The translations under genes and the position numbers were made by a program. Below the pieces are notes generated by a model. It was not told the DNA's origin. It did no database searches and was given only the letters and a program-made list of their open reading frames with translations. Shown one piece after another: positions 28,614 to 38,774 of a stretch of DNA of 64,000 nt (the stretch's first letter is position 1; every line of letters starts with the position of its first letter). Source of the DNA: Polychytrium aggregatum (lineage: Eukaryota; Chytridiomycota; Chytridiomycetes; Polychytriales); the NCBI RefSeq assembly GCF_025602895.1, contig NW_026516215.1:372001-436000 (forward strand), written 5' to 3'.

Positions 28614-29671
28614 TGGTAGCATCGGTCGATCCCGCCGTCAATGCCTGTCTCCAGGCCCTTGAACAACTATCGCTCGAGGACCGCGCCCTGGTCCTCTCCG
28701 CCCTGACTGCCCAGCCGAATCTCCCCACGGTCCCTCCCGGTTTCAAGCGTCCCAAGATCCCGCTCCCCGACGCCTTCACTGGCGAGCGTAAGGCTGCTGT
28801 CGTTGACGAGTTTGTCTTCTCAATGACCGAGTACATTGCCTTCCACAGTCTCGATGACGCCACCGCTGTCGCCACCGTCGCCATGAACCTCAAGGGCAAG
28901 GCCAAGACCTGGTGGCGCCTCTGGTCCCAGGGCAAGCAACTCGACAACCTGACCCCGGCCGCCGTCCTGTCCCTCGTCCGCGACACCTTCCTTCCGTCCA
29001 CCTCGCTGCGCACCACCGAGGATGAGTTCGAAGCACTGCGCCACACCGGCTCCGTCGAGCAGTTCAACTCTCGCTTCCGCGATCTCCTCCTCGAGCTGCC
29101 CCACTTCAGCAACAACCGCCAGAACCTGCAGCGCTACCTCACCAAGCTCAAGCACAGGGTGCGCATCGAAGTCGAATGGAAGCTTGACTCCAACACAGCC
29201 ACCCTCGAAGATGCCATGGCCCTCGCCGAGCGATACGAGTCCATTATGGGTCAATCGCAACCCCTGATGCAGCAGCCCGCTCGCACTCAGTTCCGCGATC
29301 AACCCTTCCGCGAGCTCCAGTTCCAGCGACCTCCTCTCTTCCGCGCTCCACCTGGTCAGCCGCAGTTCCGCCCAATGGTCCGTCCTCCTCGTCCCGCCTT
29401 CCAGCCGACCCAGCCTCCCGCACGTGACCCCAACGCCATGGACCTCGACAACGTCGACATGCGCCCGATCAAGAAGCTCACCGACCGCGAGAAGGAGTAC
29501 CTCCGCCGTAACGGAGGCTGCTTCCGCTGCCGCAAGTTCGGCCACATCGCCTCGCAGTGTCCCTTGAACCAGCCCCGCATCAACGCCATCGTCGAGACCG
29601 CCGACCAGGCCACCTTCTACGAAGATCAGGGAAACGACGAGGCGGCAACCCCTGGATACTACGACCTCTGA
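28613..29671 (+). CDS. Gag, element C
   Basis: 352 residues, the same as copy A apart from M-V-A-S-V-D-P (Val for Asp at position 5). This change lies just inside the primer site. Zinc knuckle intact; frameshift heptamer 29629-29635. Confidence 0.94.
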   Translation: MVASVDPAVNACLQALEQLSLEDRALVLSALTAQPNLPTVPPGFKRPKIPLPDAFTGERKAAVVDEFVFSMTEYIAFHSLDDATAVATVAMNLKGKAKTWWRLWSQGKQLDNLTPAAVLSLVRDTFLPSTSLRTTEDEFEALRHTGSVEQFNSRFRDLLLELPHFSNNRQNLQRYLTKLKHRVRIEVEWKLDSNTATLEDAMALAERYESIMGQSQPLMQQPARTQFRDQPFRELQFQRPPLFRAPPGQPQFRPMVRPPRPAFQPTQPPARDPNAMDLDNVDMRPIKKLTDREKEYLRRNGGCFRCRKFGHIASQCPLNQPRINAIVETADQATFYEDQGNDEAATPGYYDL

Positions 29672-32600
29672 AGGACCCGGCGAGTTGCCGCCATCCGACT
29701 CCGACCCCCGACGCTGAACTATTGACTCTCGCCACCGGACCTCACCTGATCAACTCTCTCATCGACGAACCCCACCGCATTGCCGCCAACCACGGCAAGG
29801 GACTGCTTGTGATCGACGCCACCCTCAACGGCTCCCCGATCACCGTCCTCATCGACCCTGGTGCGACCAACTCGCACATCTCCGAGACCCTCGCCTCGAC
29901 CCTCGACCTTCGAACCAAGACCACCGCCAACGCCGTCACGATGCCCAACGGCAAGTCCTTCCCGTCCTCCGTCACCGATCCCGTCGACCTCACCATCCAC
30001 GACTACCACGCCCGCATCAACCTCTTCACCGCGCCACTCACCTGGGACGTTATCCTCGGCAAGAACTGGCTCGACCAGACCAACCCCGAGATCGACTGGC
30101 CCTCCAACCGAATCAAGTTCTCGATCGACGGGAAGCACCACACTTGGACGGCATCGCGACCCGACACCGGAATGCCACTCACGACCCTCGAACTCCGATC
30201 CCAGTACCACATGTCGACCCAGCAGATCAACGCACTGGCTTCGACTCCCGGCGCCGTGTATGTTTGTACTCTGAGCAGTGACTTGAATACAGTTGCTGTT
30301 GAACCCTACGACCCCGTTGCCCAACTTGCCCGTGTCCTCGAACCACTGACCCCCGAACACCGATCCATCATCGCAAAGTACCGCGATGCCTTCAACGAAC
30401 TCAAGGAACTCCCGCCTCACCGACCCGGCATCGACATGAACATCCAACTCGACGACTCTGCCAAGCCAACCTGGTCGTCGCTCTACCAAATGTCGGCCGA
30501 AGAACTCGCTCGTCTCAAAGACGAACTCGACCGATTGCTCCGGATCGGCCACATCCGCAAGTCCGTCTCGCCCTTCGGCGCACCGATCTTCTGGGTCAAG
30601 CAGGGCGACAAGTTCCGACTCGTCTTTGACTTCCGCGCCCTCAACAAGATCACCGTCAAGGACCGCACCGCGCTGCCCAACATGCGCGAGATCATCGACC
30701 GCCTGTCCAAGTGCCGTGTCTTCTCCAAGCTCGACTTGCAACGCGGATTCCACCAGATCCGCATTGCCGACGCCGACACCCCCAAGACGGCCTTCAGGAC
30801 CAAGTACGGCCACTTTGAGTGGCTTGTGATGCCCTTCGGCCTCGCCAACAGTCCCTCCGTGTTCCAAGCCGCGATGAACGACATCTTCCGCGAGTTCATC
30901 GACGACTTTGTGTTCGTCTACATCGACGACATCCTGATCGCATCCGAGGACGAGGACCAGCACATCCGCCACATCGAACTGGTCCTCGACAAGATCCACC
31001 GACACGGCTTCAAGATCCGACCCGAGAAGTGTTCGTTCTTCAACTCGACCGTCACCTATCTCGGCTTCATCATCGGCGAAGGACGCATCCAAGTGCATCC
31101 CTCGCGCATCGACGCCATCAAGAACTACCCGCGACCAACGACCGAACACGAACTCCGCAGCTTCCTCGGCTTGACCAACACCATCATGAGCTTTGTCCCT
31201 GGCTACGCTGCCCTCGCCGGTCCACTCTCGACTCTGATCACCACCCGCTCCGCCAACTCGACCAAGTCCGTCGTCTGGGACGACAACGCCATCGCCGCCT
31301 TCGAGCAGCTCAAGTTGCTCTCGCCTCAGTCGCTGCACATGGTCAACCCGGACAAGGACATTCACCTCTTCACCGACTGGTCCGAGTCAAGCGCATCGAT
31401 TGGTGGATGGATCGGGCAGGACATGGACGGATCCGGCACGGTGCGCCCCATCGCTTTCAACTCGCAGAAACTGCACGGATCCGAACTCAACTACTCGCCC
31501 TACAACGGCGAGCTGCTGTCGATCACCCGCCACCTCGACAAGTTCAAGAACTACCTCGTCGGCCGCAAAGTCTTCCTCCACACCGACCAGAAGGCGCTCA
31601 AGCACATCCTCGACTCCAAGACCCTCAACAAGCGCCAACAGCGAGCCATCGACACGATGCTGGACTTTGACCTCGAGATCCAGTGGATCCCCGGCTCGTG
31701 GAACAAGGTCGCCGACGTGCTCTCGCGCACACCGACAGCCATCTCCAAGGCCGTCCAAGTCTCGATCATCAACGCGATTGTCAACCTCGGACCCTCGCCC
31801 GACGATCTCTTGGACACCATCCGCACTCAGTACAGCTCCGACCCGATCCTGTCAGCACTGATCTCGGTCCTCCGCGACAACTCGACCGACGGACTCAAGC
31901 CGTGGATGAAGGCACAGCTGCACCGCTTCTCACTTCGACACGGGATTCTCTACTTCGACTCGACCCGCATCTGCATCCCCGGCAAGGACCTCCGCATCTC
32001 GATCATCAAGGACCACCACGACTCTGTCTGTGCAGCTCACCCCGGCACCAACACGCTCTACAAGGCCATCTCGACACACTACTACTGGCCCGCCATGTCC
32101 AAGGACATTGCCGAGTGGGTCTCGCACTGCGACATCTGCCAGCGAGCCAAGATCCGACGACAACAAGCATACGGTCACTTCTCCCGGATCCCTGTGGCCA
32201 CCCGCAAGATGGACACTGTCGCCCTCGACTTCATCCTCGGACTCCCGCCTGTCACGGACTCACTCTCGGGACGCACCTTCAACTCGATCACGATCTTTGT
32301 CGACTCCCTCACCAAGTACGTCGTCCTGGTTCCTGGCAACAAGACCGACTCGGCCGAAGACGTCGCCCGCCAGTACTTCCGCGATGTCTTTGTGCACTTT
32401 GGACTCGCCGGCACTTTCATCTCGGATCACGACACACGCTTCCGGTCGGCCTTCTGGACAGGACTTAACACTCTGCTCAAGACCGAACTCCGGATCGCCT
32501 TTGCCCACCACCACGAGGCCGCCGGACAAGTCGAACGCTTTGTGGCAACCGTCGCCGAGGCCATCCGCTGTTCGACTCTGGCCCTCGGCTCCCGCTGGAT

Positions 32601-33366
32601 CGATCAAGTGCCATACATCCAGTTCGCGCTCAACTCACACAGCTCAGCTTCGACTGGACATTCGCCCTTCTTCCTGATGCACGGTCAGCATCCTCGCACT
32701 CCTGCCAACACCGACATCATCGCCGAGTCCAACCCTGCAGCACAGTCGATCGAGGAGATGCAAGCGACTCTGGACTTGGTCTCGGACAACATCGGCAAGG
32801 CCCAGGACCGGGCCCTGTACTACGCCAACCGACATCGACGCGATATCAGCTACGACATTGGCGACCAAGTCCTGATCGACACGACCGCGTATCACTTCAG
32901 CACGGACGACGTCACACCCTCCAAGATGCGGATGCCGTACTTGGGACCCTTCAAGATCATCGAGAAGATCGGAACGACTGGATATCGACTTCGACTCCCG
33001 AGGACCCTCCGATTTACAACCGAACTCCCCGCTTCCGCCCTCGTCCCCTACAACACACCATCGACCGACCAACTTGTGTTTGATGAACCCGGACCCAACC
33101 ACAACGACGAATCAGTGTTCGAAGCGATCATTGGACACAGGATCAACCGACGACGTCGACTTCCTGGATATCGACACGAGTTCTTGCTCCGCTGGCAGGG
33201 ATACGACCCATCTTACGACTCGTGGGCACCACTGGCCGAACTCTTGGATGGAGGACTCGCAGATATCCACGACTTCCTCAGCCGCAACCGCAACCTTCCG
33301 GAAATGGACACACTGATCGACCTTTGCCAAGCACAAGTGCAACGCAACTCGGGATCGAAAAATTGA
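29557..33366 (+). CDS. Pol (PR-RT-RNaseH-IN-chromodomain), element C
   Basis: 1269-codon open frame. It differs from A and D at one residue that I noticed (Arg to Gln in M-N-I-Q-L-D-D-S, about 30444-30446, before the RT). All catalytic motifs and the chromodomain are present. Confidence 0.94.
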   Translation: MSLEPAPHQRHRRDRRPGHLLRRSGKRRGGNPWILRPLKDPASCRHPTPTPDAELLTLATGPHLINSLIDEPHRIAANHGKGLLVIDATLNGSPITVLIDPGATNSHISETLASTLDLRTKTTANAVTMPNGKSFPSSVTDPVDLTIHDYHARINLFTAPLTWDVILGKNWLDQTNPEIDWPSNRIKFSIDGKHHTWTASRPDTGMPLTTLELRSQYHMSTQQINALASTPGAVYVCTLSSDLNTVAVEPYDPVAQLARVLEPLTPEHRSIIAKYRDAFNELKELPPHRPGIDMNIQLDDSAKPTWSSLYQMSAEELARLKDELDRLLRIGHIRKSVSPFGAPIFWVKQGDKFRLVFDFRALNKITVKDRTALPNMREIIDRLSKCRVFSKLDLQRGFHQIRIADADTPKTAFRTKYGHFEWLVMPFGLANSPSVFQAAMNDIFREFIDDFVFVYIDDILIASEDEDQHIRHIELVLDKIHRHGFKIRPEKCSFFNSTVTYLGFIIGEGRIQVHPSRIDAIKNYPRPTTEHELRSFLGLTNTIMSFVPGYAALAGPLSTLITTRSANSTKSVVWDDNAIAAFEQLKLLSPQSLHMVNPDKDIHLFTDWSESSASIGGWIGQDMDGSGTVRPIAFNSQKLHGSELNYSPYNGELLSITRHLDKFKNYLVGRKVFLHTDQKALKHILDSKTLNKRQQRAIDTMLDFDLEIQWIPGSWNKVADVLSRTPTAISKAVQVSIINAIVNLGPSPDDLLDTIRTQYSSDPILSALISVLRDNSTDGLKPWMKAQLHRFSLRHGILYFDSTRICIPGKDLRISIIKDHHDSVCAAHPGTNTLYKAISTHYYWPAMSKDIAEWVSHCDICQRAKIRRQQAYGHFSRIPVATRKMDTVALDFILGLPPVTDSLSGRTFNSITIFVDSLTKYVVLVPGNKTDSAEDVARQYFRDVFVHFGLAGTFISDHDTRFRSAFWTGLNTLLKTELRIAFAHHHEAAGQVERFVATVAEAIRCSTLALGSRWIDQVPYIQFALNSHSSASTGHSPFFLMHGQHPRTPANTDIIAESNPAAQSIEEMQATLDLVSDNIGKAQDRALYYANRHRRDISYDIGDQVLIDTTAYHFSTDDVTPSKMRMPYLGPFKIIEKIGTTGYRLRLPRTLRFTTELPASALVPYNTPSTDQLVFDEPGPNHNDESVFEAIIGHRINRRRRLPGYRHEFLLRWQGYDPSYDSWAPLAELLDGGLADIHDFLSRNRNLPEMDTLIDLCQAQVQRNSGSKN

Positions 33367-33400
33367 TGGTTTGACTTGAGCACAATTTTTCTGGGGGGGA

Positions 33401-33866
33401 TGTCACAGATCGCTCTGCCCGCCTAGCTGCACCGTCGCACTTGTGTCACTGTTTGCGTCGCACACTTTCCTTTTCCTTTGTCCTGTGACGCCTTTCCTTT
33501 TTCCTTGCTCTCATGTTGCACACGCCGCTCTGTTTTCCCTGCATTTGTCATCGACCATGCATTAGTCAGACGCTGTGTCACCCGCATTTGTCAGCCACCG
33601 AGCATTTGTCAGACTTTCACATGTTTCTCCGGTTAGCCGTTGCTGCCTGGCTGCTGTCCCGCCGCCTCCGCTGCTTCGCCCCCGCTGCGGCAGGCTTCGC
33701 CTCCGGGACCGCCAGACAGATAAATAGCCCGCCTTCACCCGCTCATGTTTCTGGTCATCACCTTCGACCCCAGACACACTTGACTCTAGATCCTAGCCTC
33801 GCTAAGATCAATAAAACCCTTCTCTATCTTTTTCTTTTGATCTCCTCTTGATCCCGTGATCTGACA
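33401..33866 (+). repeat. 3' LTR of element C (466 bp)
   Basis: TGTCACAG...CTGACA after the CTGGGGGGGA tract. Joins directly to element G gag sequence (TGCAGTCGCC). Confidence 0.92.
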
Positions 33867-33867
33867 T

Positions 33868-34560
33868 GCAGTCGCCCCCACCCACCACATCGTCGCCGCC
33901 AAGCTCTGCTTAAAGGACCAGGCGTACCGTTGGTACCGCCGCCAAGGGTTCGACGAGCAGAGCGAAGGTGTGTTTGACGACTTCAAGGACCGCCTCCGTC
34001 GCCGCTTCGGCAGCCCCAATGCTGAACTCATTGCCCGTGACAAGCTATACTCTCTCGTGCAGCGTGGTTCTGTGACCCGCTACATCGAGGAGTTTGAAGA
34101 CCTCTCCTCCCAGATTGAGGAGCTGGGCTCTGCTGATGCGATGTACCTCTTCCAGAAGGGCCTCAAGCCCAAGATCAGAGAGTACATCGCCAGCAACCCT
34201 GATGCCCGCAAGTCCCTGGACGTGATGATGGACGTTGCCGAGAACCTCGACAACGTCCAGTACCATGGCCGCCAGTTCTACCCGCAGCTGGCAGGCGGCC
34301 ATCGGTCTCATCACGTCCCAGCCCGTCCGCCTCGCCCGGCCCCGCCCGCAAGACCCATGCCTGAGCCCATGGACGTTGACGTCAACGCCATGGAGGCTCG
34401 TGGCCCTCCCCGCTCCCGGTTCCAGCAAGCTGCCACTGTCTCCCCCAAGGACAGACAGAAGCAGGAGGACCTCCGCCATGGTTCCTGCTTCTTCTGTCAC
34501 CGACCGGGACACCAGGCCAAGGAGTGCCCCATGAAGTCGGGAAACGGCCGACCCTACTAG
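33868..34560 (+). pseudogene. Gag of element G, N-terminus lost at element C
   Basis: The frame is open from the C junction (A-V-A-P-T-H-H-I-V-A-A-K) and shows the middle and end of a retrotransposon Gag domain (Y-R-W-Y, then F-D-D-F-K-D-R-L-R-R-R-F), a Pro-rich linker and a zinc knuckle [14 protein letters not shown]. The N-terminal part, begun at about 28105-28147, does not join in a complete form: the sequence between was deleted. It overlaps pol at the heptamer 34539-34545. Confidence 0.88.
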
Positions 34561-37500
34561 GTGGCTCTGGAGCCCTAGTAGGAGACCAACGCCGTGGATT
34601 GCTCAATGCAGTCCACGCGTCTCCAGAGGAAGTTCACCTCGCCCCCTCCCCCGAAGGAGAAACAAACCAAGTGTTGTGCGTCGTGCGAGAGGTGCATGGT
34701 GGCGCAAGCCGCCTGCCTCTCCACGAACGTGAAGAGAAAACCAAAATTGAAAACCAAAACAAAAAAGAAAATCAAGAACCCTTGAGGGACAGGACCGCCT
34801 GTGCCCTCACCCCTGTCAAGTCGTGTGTGTCGGATGCTTCCGACATGTGTCCGCAAGCCGTGGACGTCGTGTGCAATGGCGTGCTGACGCCGCAGGCCCC
34901 CGCAATGGCCGAACCCTATCCAAAATGTCCGAGTGGCCGTGATGAAGCCAACCAAGACCAAGTGTCGCCCGTTCCCCCAAGTCAAGTCATGGTGCAGGAG
35001 GCTGTGCAGGAGGACCATGAAGAGTCCCTGCTGTACCTCCCTGCCACCGTCCAAGGTCACACCGTCCGAATGATGGTGGACTCTGGAGCAAGCTGCAACT
35101 TTGTCAGCAGACGCTTGCTCCAGGAGCTCAACATACATGCAACCAAGAAGAAGTCGCCGATGAGTGTGGCGCTTGCAGACGATCGTGTGCAGCAGTGCAC
35201 ACACCAAGTGGTCCTGCGAGTGGCCCTCCATCCCAAGTACCATCCTGTCCTGTTGTTCCAAGTGATCGACACCAAGTTCGATGCCATCCTCGGCATGAGC
35301 TGGCTTGCTCGTGCCGAGCCGACTCCAGTCGTCGACTGGAAAGGCCGCACTGTCCGTGTTGGCCCTGACATTGTCCTGCAGGGCATGGCCTCACCCAACA
35401 TGCCACCTCTCCTCTCAGCCATGCAATTCAAGAGGCTGATCAAGAAGGACACGTCGTTCCTCTGTGTCGTGCGTGAGGTCGACGACACCGACCAAGCCGG
35501 TCCCGGTCCCCCGCCTGTGGTGACCAAGCTGCTCGACGAGTACAAGGACGTATTCCCCGACCAGTTGCCACAATGCCTGCCACCCCAACGCACCGTCGAT
35601 CATCGCATCGACATCGAACCAGGCTCGTCGCCTCCGTCAAGACCGACGTACCAACTGTCGCTGACGGAGATGGACGAACTCAAGCGCCAGTTGGATGACC
35701 TCCTCGCCCATGGGTTCATCCGCCCGAGCCAGTCACCGTATGGTGCACCAGTGCTCTTTGTCAAGAAGAAAGAAGGTGATCTCAGGATGTGCGTCGACTA
35801 TCGCGCACTAAACAAACAGACCATCAAGAACACCTACCCGTTGCCCAGGATCGACGAGTTGATGGATCGTCTGAGTGGAGCAAAGGTCTTTAGCAAGATA
35901 GACCTCCGCTCAGGCTACCATCAGATCCGCATCCACGAGGATGATGTCCACAAGACCGCCTTCAGGACTCGCTACGGACTGTACGAGTTCCTAGTGCTGC
36001 CGTTCGGATTGACGAACGCACCTGCCACGTTCATGCAGCTGATGAACGATGTGTTCCGCCAAGAGCTCGACAACTCTGTCATCGTGTACCTGGATGATAT
36101 CCTTGTGTACAGCAAGGATGAAGCGACCCATGAAGGTCATGTCGCCCGCGTGCTGGCCAAGCTACGCGAGCACAAGTTGTATGCCAAACTGTCCAAGTGT
36201 GAGTTCTTCAAGAATCAAGTCCCGTTCCTGGGACACGTTGTCTCAGGAAGAGGAATCGAAGTCGACCCCGCCAAGGTCAAGTCTGTGGTCGAGTGGCCGC
36301 CGCTCGCATGCGTCTCTGACGTGCAGTCGTTTCTCGGTCTCGTCAACTACTACCGCCGATTCATCCCCGATCTGGCGCGCACTGCCGGTCCACTCACAGA
36401 CCTACTCCGCAAAGAGTGCCCCTTCGTGTGGGACCACCCACAACGCCAAGCGTTCGAGACCCTCAAGCACGCCTTGACGAACGCTCCTGTCCTCGCTGTG
36501 TTCGACCCGAACACGGATGTCTCCGTGCACACCGACGCCTCCGACTTTGCGGTGGGAGCTGTTTTGATGCAGGAGGGAAGGCCCGTTGCCTTCGAGTCGC
36601 GCAAACTGTCCCAACACGAGATCAACTATCCCGTGCACGAGAAGGAGCAGCTTGCGATCATCTACGCGCTGCAGAAGTTCCGAGTGTACCTCCACGGTAC
36701 CGCCAAGCCCTTCAAGATTGTGACGGACCACCAGTCACTGCGTTACCTCGACACCAAGAAGAACCTGAGCCGACGCCAAGCGCGATGGATGGAGTTCCTC
36801 GCCGAGTACAACTACGAGGTTGTATACCAGAAAGGCAAACTCAATGTGGTGCCTGACGCACTGTCCCGACGCCCCGACTACCAATTGGCGTCACTGTACG
36901 AGTCGACTGTCAGTGTCGACAACACGATGCTGGATGTTGTCCGAGACAACATCGCCAACGACAAACAGTTCGGAGAACTGTTCCGAAAGGTGTCTAAGCT
37001 CCCCAAGGACGACGAATCATCCGAGTACACAGTGCGTGATGGCCTGCTCCTCCTGAAGAAGGACAGCCGTGTCTGTGTGCCGGACATTCCGTCGTTGAAG
37101 ACCAAGTTGCTCCAAGAGGTCCACGACTCGCCCCTCGCTGGACACTTTGGAGTCGAGAAGACATACGACCGACTGGCCAAAGTCGCATACTGGCCTGGAA
37201 TGAAGCGCACCGTCGAGAAGTACATCGAGTCCTGCCATACCTGCAAGATGGTCAAGTCACGCACGACCCGAGAGCAAGGATTGCTGCAACCCCTGCCTGT
37301 TCCCGACCGCCCCTGGACCAGCATGTCCATGGATCTCATCACGCATCTACCGACGACCAAGTTGGACCACGATGCAATCGCTGTCTTTGTCGACAGGTTC
37401 AGCAAGATGGCACACTTTGTGCCGTGCCAGACGACATGCTCCGCGCCTGACCTTGCACTGCTGTTCTTCAAGCATGTGTTCAAGCACCACGGCCTCCCAA

Positions 37501-38456
37501 AGTCCATCGTCAGTGATCGAGACCCCCGATTCACCTCCTTGTTTTGGACAAGTCTGTTCGACCATCTCGGCACCAAGCTGAACATGTCAACCTCGCACCA
37601 CCAACAAACGGATGGACAGTCCGAGCGGACGATCCGCACCCTCGAGCAATACCTGAGGACATACGCCTCGACCAGCCAAGACGACTGGGACATACAGCTG
37701 AGTCATGCAGAGTTTGCATACAACACCGCCAAGTCGAGCACAACTGGCTTGAGCCCCTTTGAGGCGCTCTACGGATTCCAGCCTGATGTTCCCACCTCCT
37801 TGACACTGACCGAGTCCACGGCTGGATTGCCTCCCAAACCAAGTGCCTTTGTCAAAGATCATCAAGTCCGACACAAGATGATCGCCGACGCGCTCACGGA
37901 TGCGCAACAAGTGATGGCGAAGTACTACGACCGCCGACACCAGGATGTCTCCTTTGAAGTTGGAGACCTTGTCTACCTGGACGCCGACAACATCAAGGTC
38001 CCCGAAGCCCAGTCAAAGAAGTTGTTGCCCAAGTACCGAGGACCGTTCAAGATAGCGGCCCGACCCAGTCCCCTCAACTACCTGTTGGACTTGCCACCTG
38101 GAAGCAAGCTCCATCCTGTCTTCCATGTGTCCAAGCTGCGTCGCCACACGACCCGCAGTCCAGCACAGTTCCCCGACGCCGACGAAGGTGTCCCGGACGA
38201 CGCACCACTGGAAGACGACCTCGGACAATACTATACTCAAGAATATGAAGTCGAAAGGATCGTGAGGCACAAGAAAGTGGCTGATGGGTCACTTCGGTTT
38301 TATGTCAAGTGGGTTGGTTACCCACACTCGGGCAACACATGGCAAACACTGGAGGACTTGTCCCATGCACCCGAGGAGCTGAGTAAATACGGTAAACACC
38401 TCGAGGAGCCCCAAATAAAGAGCACACGCAGGGCTCCTCGCAGGAAGCCTTCTTAA
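34524..38456 (+). CDS. Pol (PR-RT-RNaseH-IN-chromodomain), element G
   Basis: 1310-codon open frame in the -1 frame relative to gag. It begins with a hydrophilic spacer (Lys/Asn/Glu-rich, about residues 60-110) and a protease with [13 protein letters not shown] has [10 protein letters not shown], RNase H has [10 protein letters not shown]. Integrase has H-H-C-C and the DDE core ([21 protein letters not shown]). C-terminal chromodomain: Y-E-V-E-R-I-V...Y-V-K-W-V-G-Y. No breaks. Canonical D-S-G protease, unlike the A-type family. Confidence 0.94.
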   Translation: MPHEVGKRPTLLGGSGALVGDQRRGLLNAVHASPEEVHLAPSPEGETNQVLCVVREVHGGASRLPLHEREEKTKIENQNKKENQEPLRDRTACALTPVKSCVSDASDMCPQAVDVVCNGVLTPQAPAMAEPYPKCPSGRDEANQDQVSPVPPSQVMVQEAVQEDHEESLLYLPATVQGHTVRMMVDSGASCNFVSRRLLQELNIHATKKKSPMSVALADDRVQQCTHQVVLRVALHPKYHPVLLFQVIDTKFDAILGMSWLARAEPTPVVDWKGRTVRVGPDIVLQGMASPNMPPLLSAMQFKRLIKKDTSFLCVVREVDDTDQAGPGPPPVVTKLLDEYKDVFPDQLPQCLPPQRTVDHRIDIEPGSSPPSRPTYQLSLTEMDELKRQLDDLLAHGFIRPSQSPYGAPVLFVKKKEGDLRMCVDYRALNKQTIKNTYPLPRIDELMDRLSGAKVFSKIDLRSGYHQIRIHEDDVHKTAFRTRYGLYEFLVLPFGLTNAPATFMQLMNDVFRQELDNSVIVYLDDILVYSKDEATHEGHVARVLAKLREHKLYAKLSKCEFFKNQVPFLGHVVSGRGIEVDPAKVKSVVEWPPLACVSDVQSFLGLVNYYRRFIPDLARTAGPLTDLLRKECPFVWDHPQRQAFETLKHALTNAPVLAVFDPNTDVSVHTDASDFAVGAVLMQEGRPVAFESRKLSQHEINYPVHEKEQLAIIYALQKFRVYLHGTAKPFKIVTDHQSLRYLDTKKNLSRRQARWMEFLAEYNYEVVYQKGKLNVVPDALSRRPDYQLASLYESTVSVDNTMLDVVRDNIANDKQFGELFRKVSKLPKDDESSEYTVRDGLLLLKKDSRVCVPDIPSLKTKLLQEVHDSPLAGHFGVEKTYDRLAKVAYWPGMKRTVEKYIESCHTCKMVKSRTTREQGLLQPLPVPDRPWTSMSMDLITHLPTTKLDHDAIAVFVDRFSKMAHFVPCQTTCSAPDLALLFFKHVFKHHGLPKSIVSDRDPRFTSLFWTSLFDHLGTKLNMSTSHHQQTDGQSERTIRTLEQYLRTYASTSQDDWDIQLSHAEFAYNTAKSSTTGLSPFEALYGFQPDVPTSLTLTESTAGLPPKPSAFVKDHQVRHKMIADALTDAQQVMAKYYDRRHQDVSFEVGDLVYLDADNIKVPEAQSKKLLPKYRGPFKIAARPSPLNYLLDLPPGSKLHPVFHVSKLRRHTTRSPAQFPDADEGVPDDAPLEDDLGQYYTQEYEVERIVRHKKVADGSLRFYVKWVGYPHSGNTWQTLEDLSHAPEELSKYGKHLEEPQIKSTRRAPRRKPS
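34539..34582 (+). other. -1 ribosomal frameshift signal, element G
   Basis: Gag codons TCG GGA AAC hold G GGA AAC (34539-34545) in phase. A 7-nt spacer is followed by CCTACTAG (34553-34560) pairing with CTAGTAGG (34575-34582), a 2-nt bulge, and an inner GGCT/AGCC stem with a CTGG loop (34567-34570). The gag stop TAG is in the 5' arm. Confidence 0.78.
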
Positions 38457-38465
38457 GTGTGGGAG

Positions 38466-38774
38466 TGTAGGAGATGGTATCTCCGACGCTGTGCTGCGCG
38501 TACTGCGCGTACTGCGCGGCGCAGTGGGTCGTGACCTGTGCTGCGCTTTGCGTTTTCACGCACCGCAGGCAGGCCACCGCAGGGTATACCTGCGGGTTGC
38601 CCCCGTTCCCCCCGTTTGTCTGGAGTTCGGTTTTATCGTGAATAAACGTAAGTGCTCCCCGAGCTCACCCGTCCGCTAGAGTAGCCTAGCACCGCCCTGT
38701 TCTGCCCCGTCCTGTCTTGTCTTGTACCCCCTCCCTCCCCGTCTTGCCCCAACGTCCCAGTAGTGGACGTTACA
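38466..38774 (+). repeat. 3' LTR of element G (309 bp)
   Basis: Follows the short purine run GTGTGGGAG; same sequence as 27736-28044 by eye. Followed by the CCGGA target copy. Confidence 0.93.

Larger units (their letters stand above)
28148..33866 (+). mobile_element. A-type Ty3/gypsy element C, complete, without target duplication
   Basis: 5719 bp, LTRs 28148-28613 and 33401-33866 that look identical, gag and pol intact. Differs from A by few changes (gag residue 5 Asp to Val; pol R-to-Q in N-I-Q-L-D-D). Flanks are CTGTC (left) and TGCAG (right), so there is no 5-bp duplication, and gag sequence of G is missing between the flanks. Confidence 0.92.
27736..38774 (+). mobile_element. Ty3/gypsy element G, interrupted by element C
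   Basis: 5' LTR 27736-28044, primer site at 28045, leader to 28147; then element C (28148-33866); then gag from 33868, pol and 3' LTR 38466-38774. Target duplication CCGGA (27731-27735, 38775-38779). The two 309-bp LTRs look identical, so G is also young. Part of gag is missing at the C junction. Pol is intact. Confidence 0.92.
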
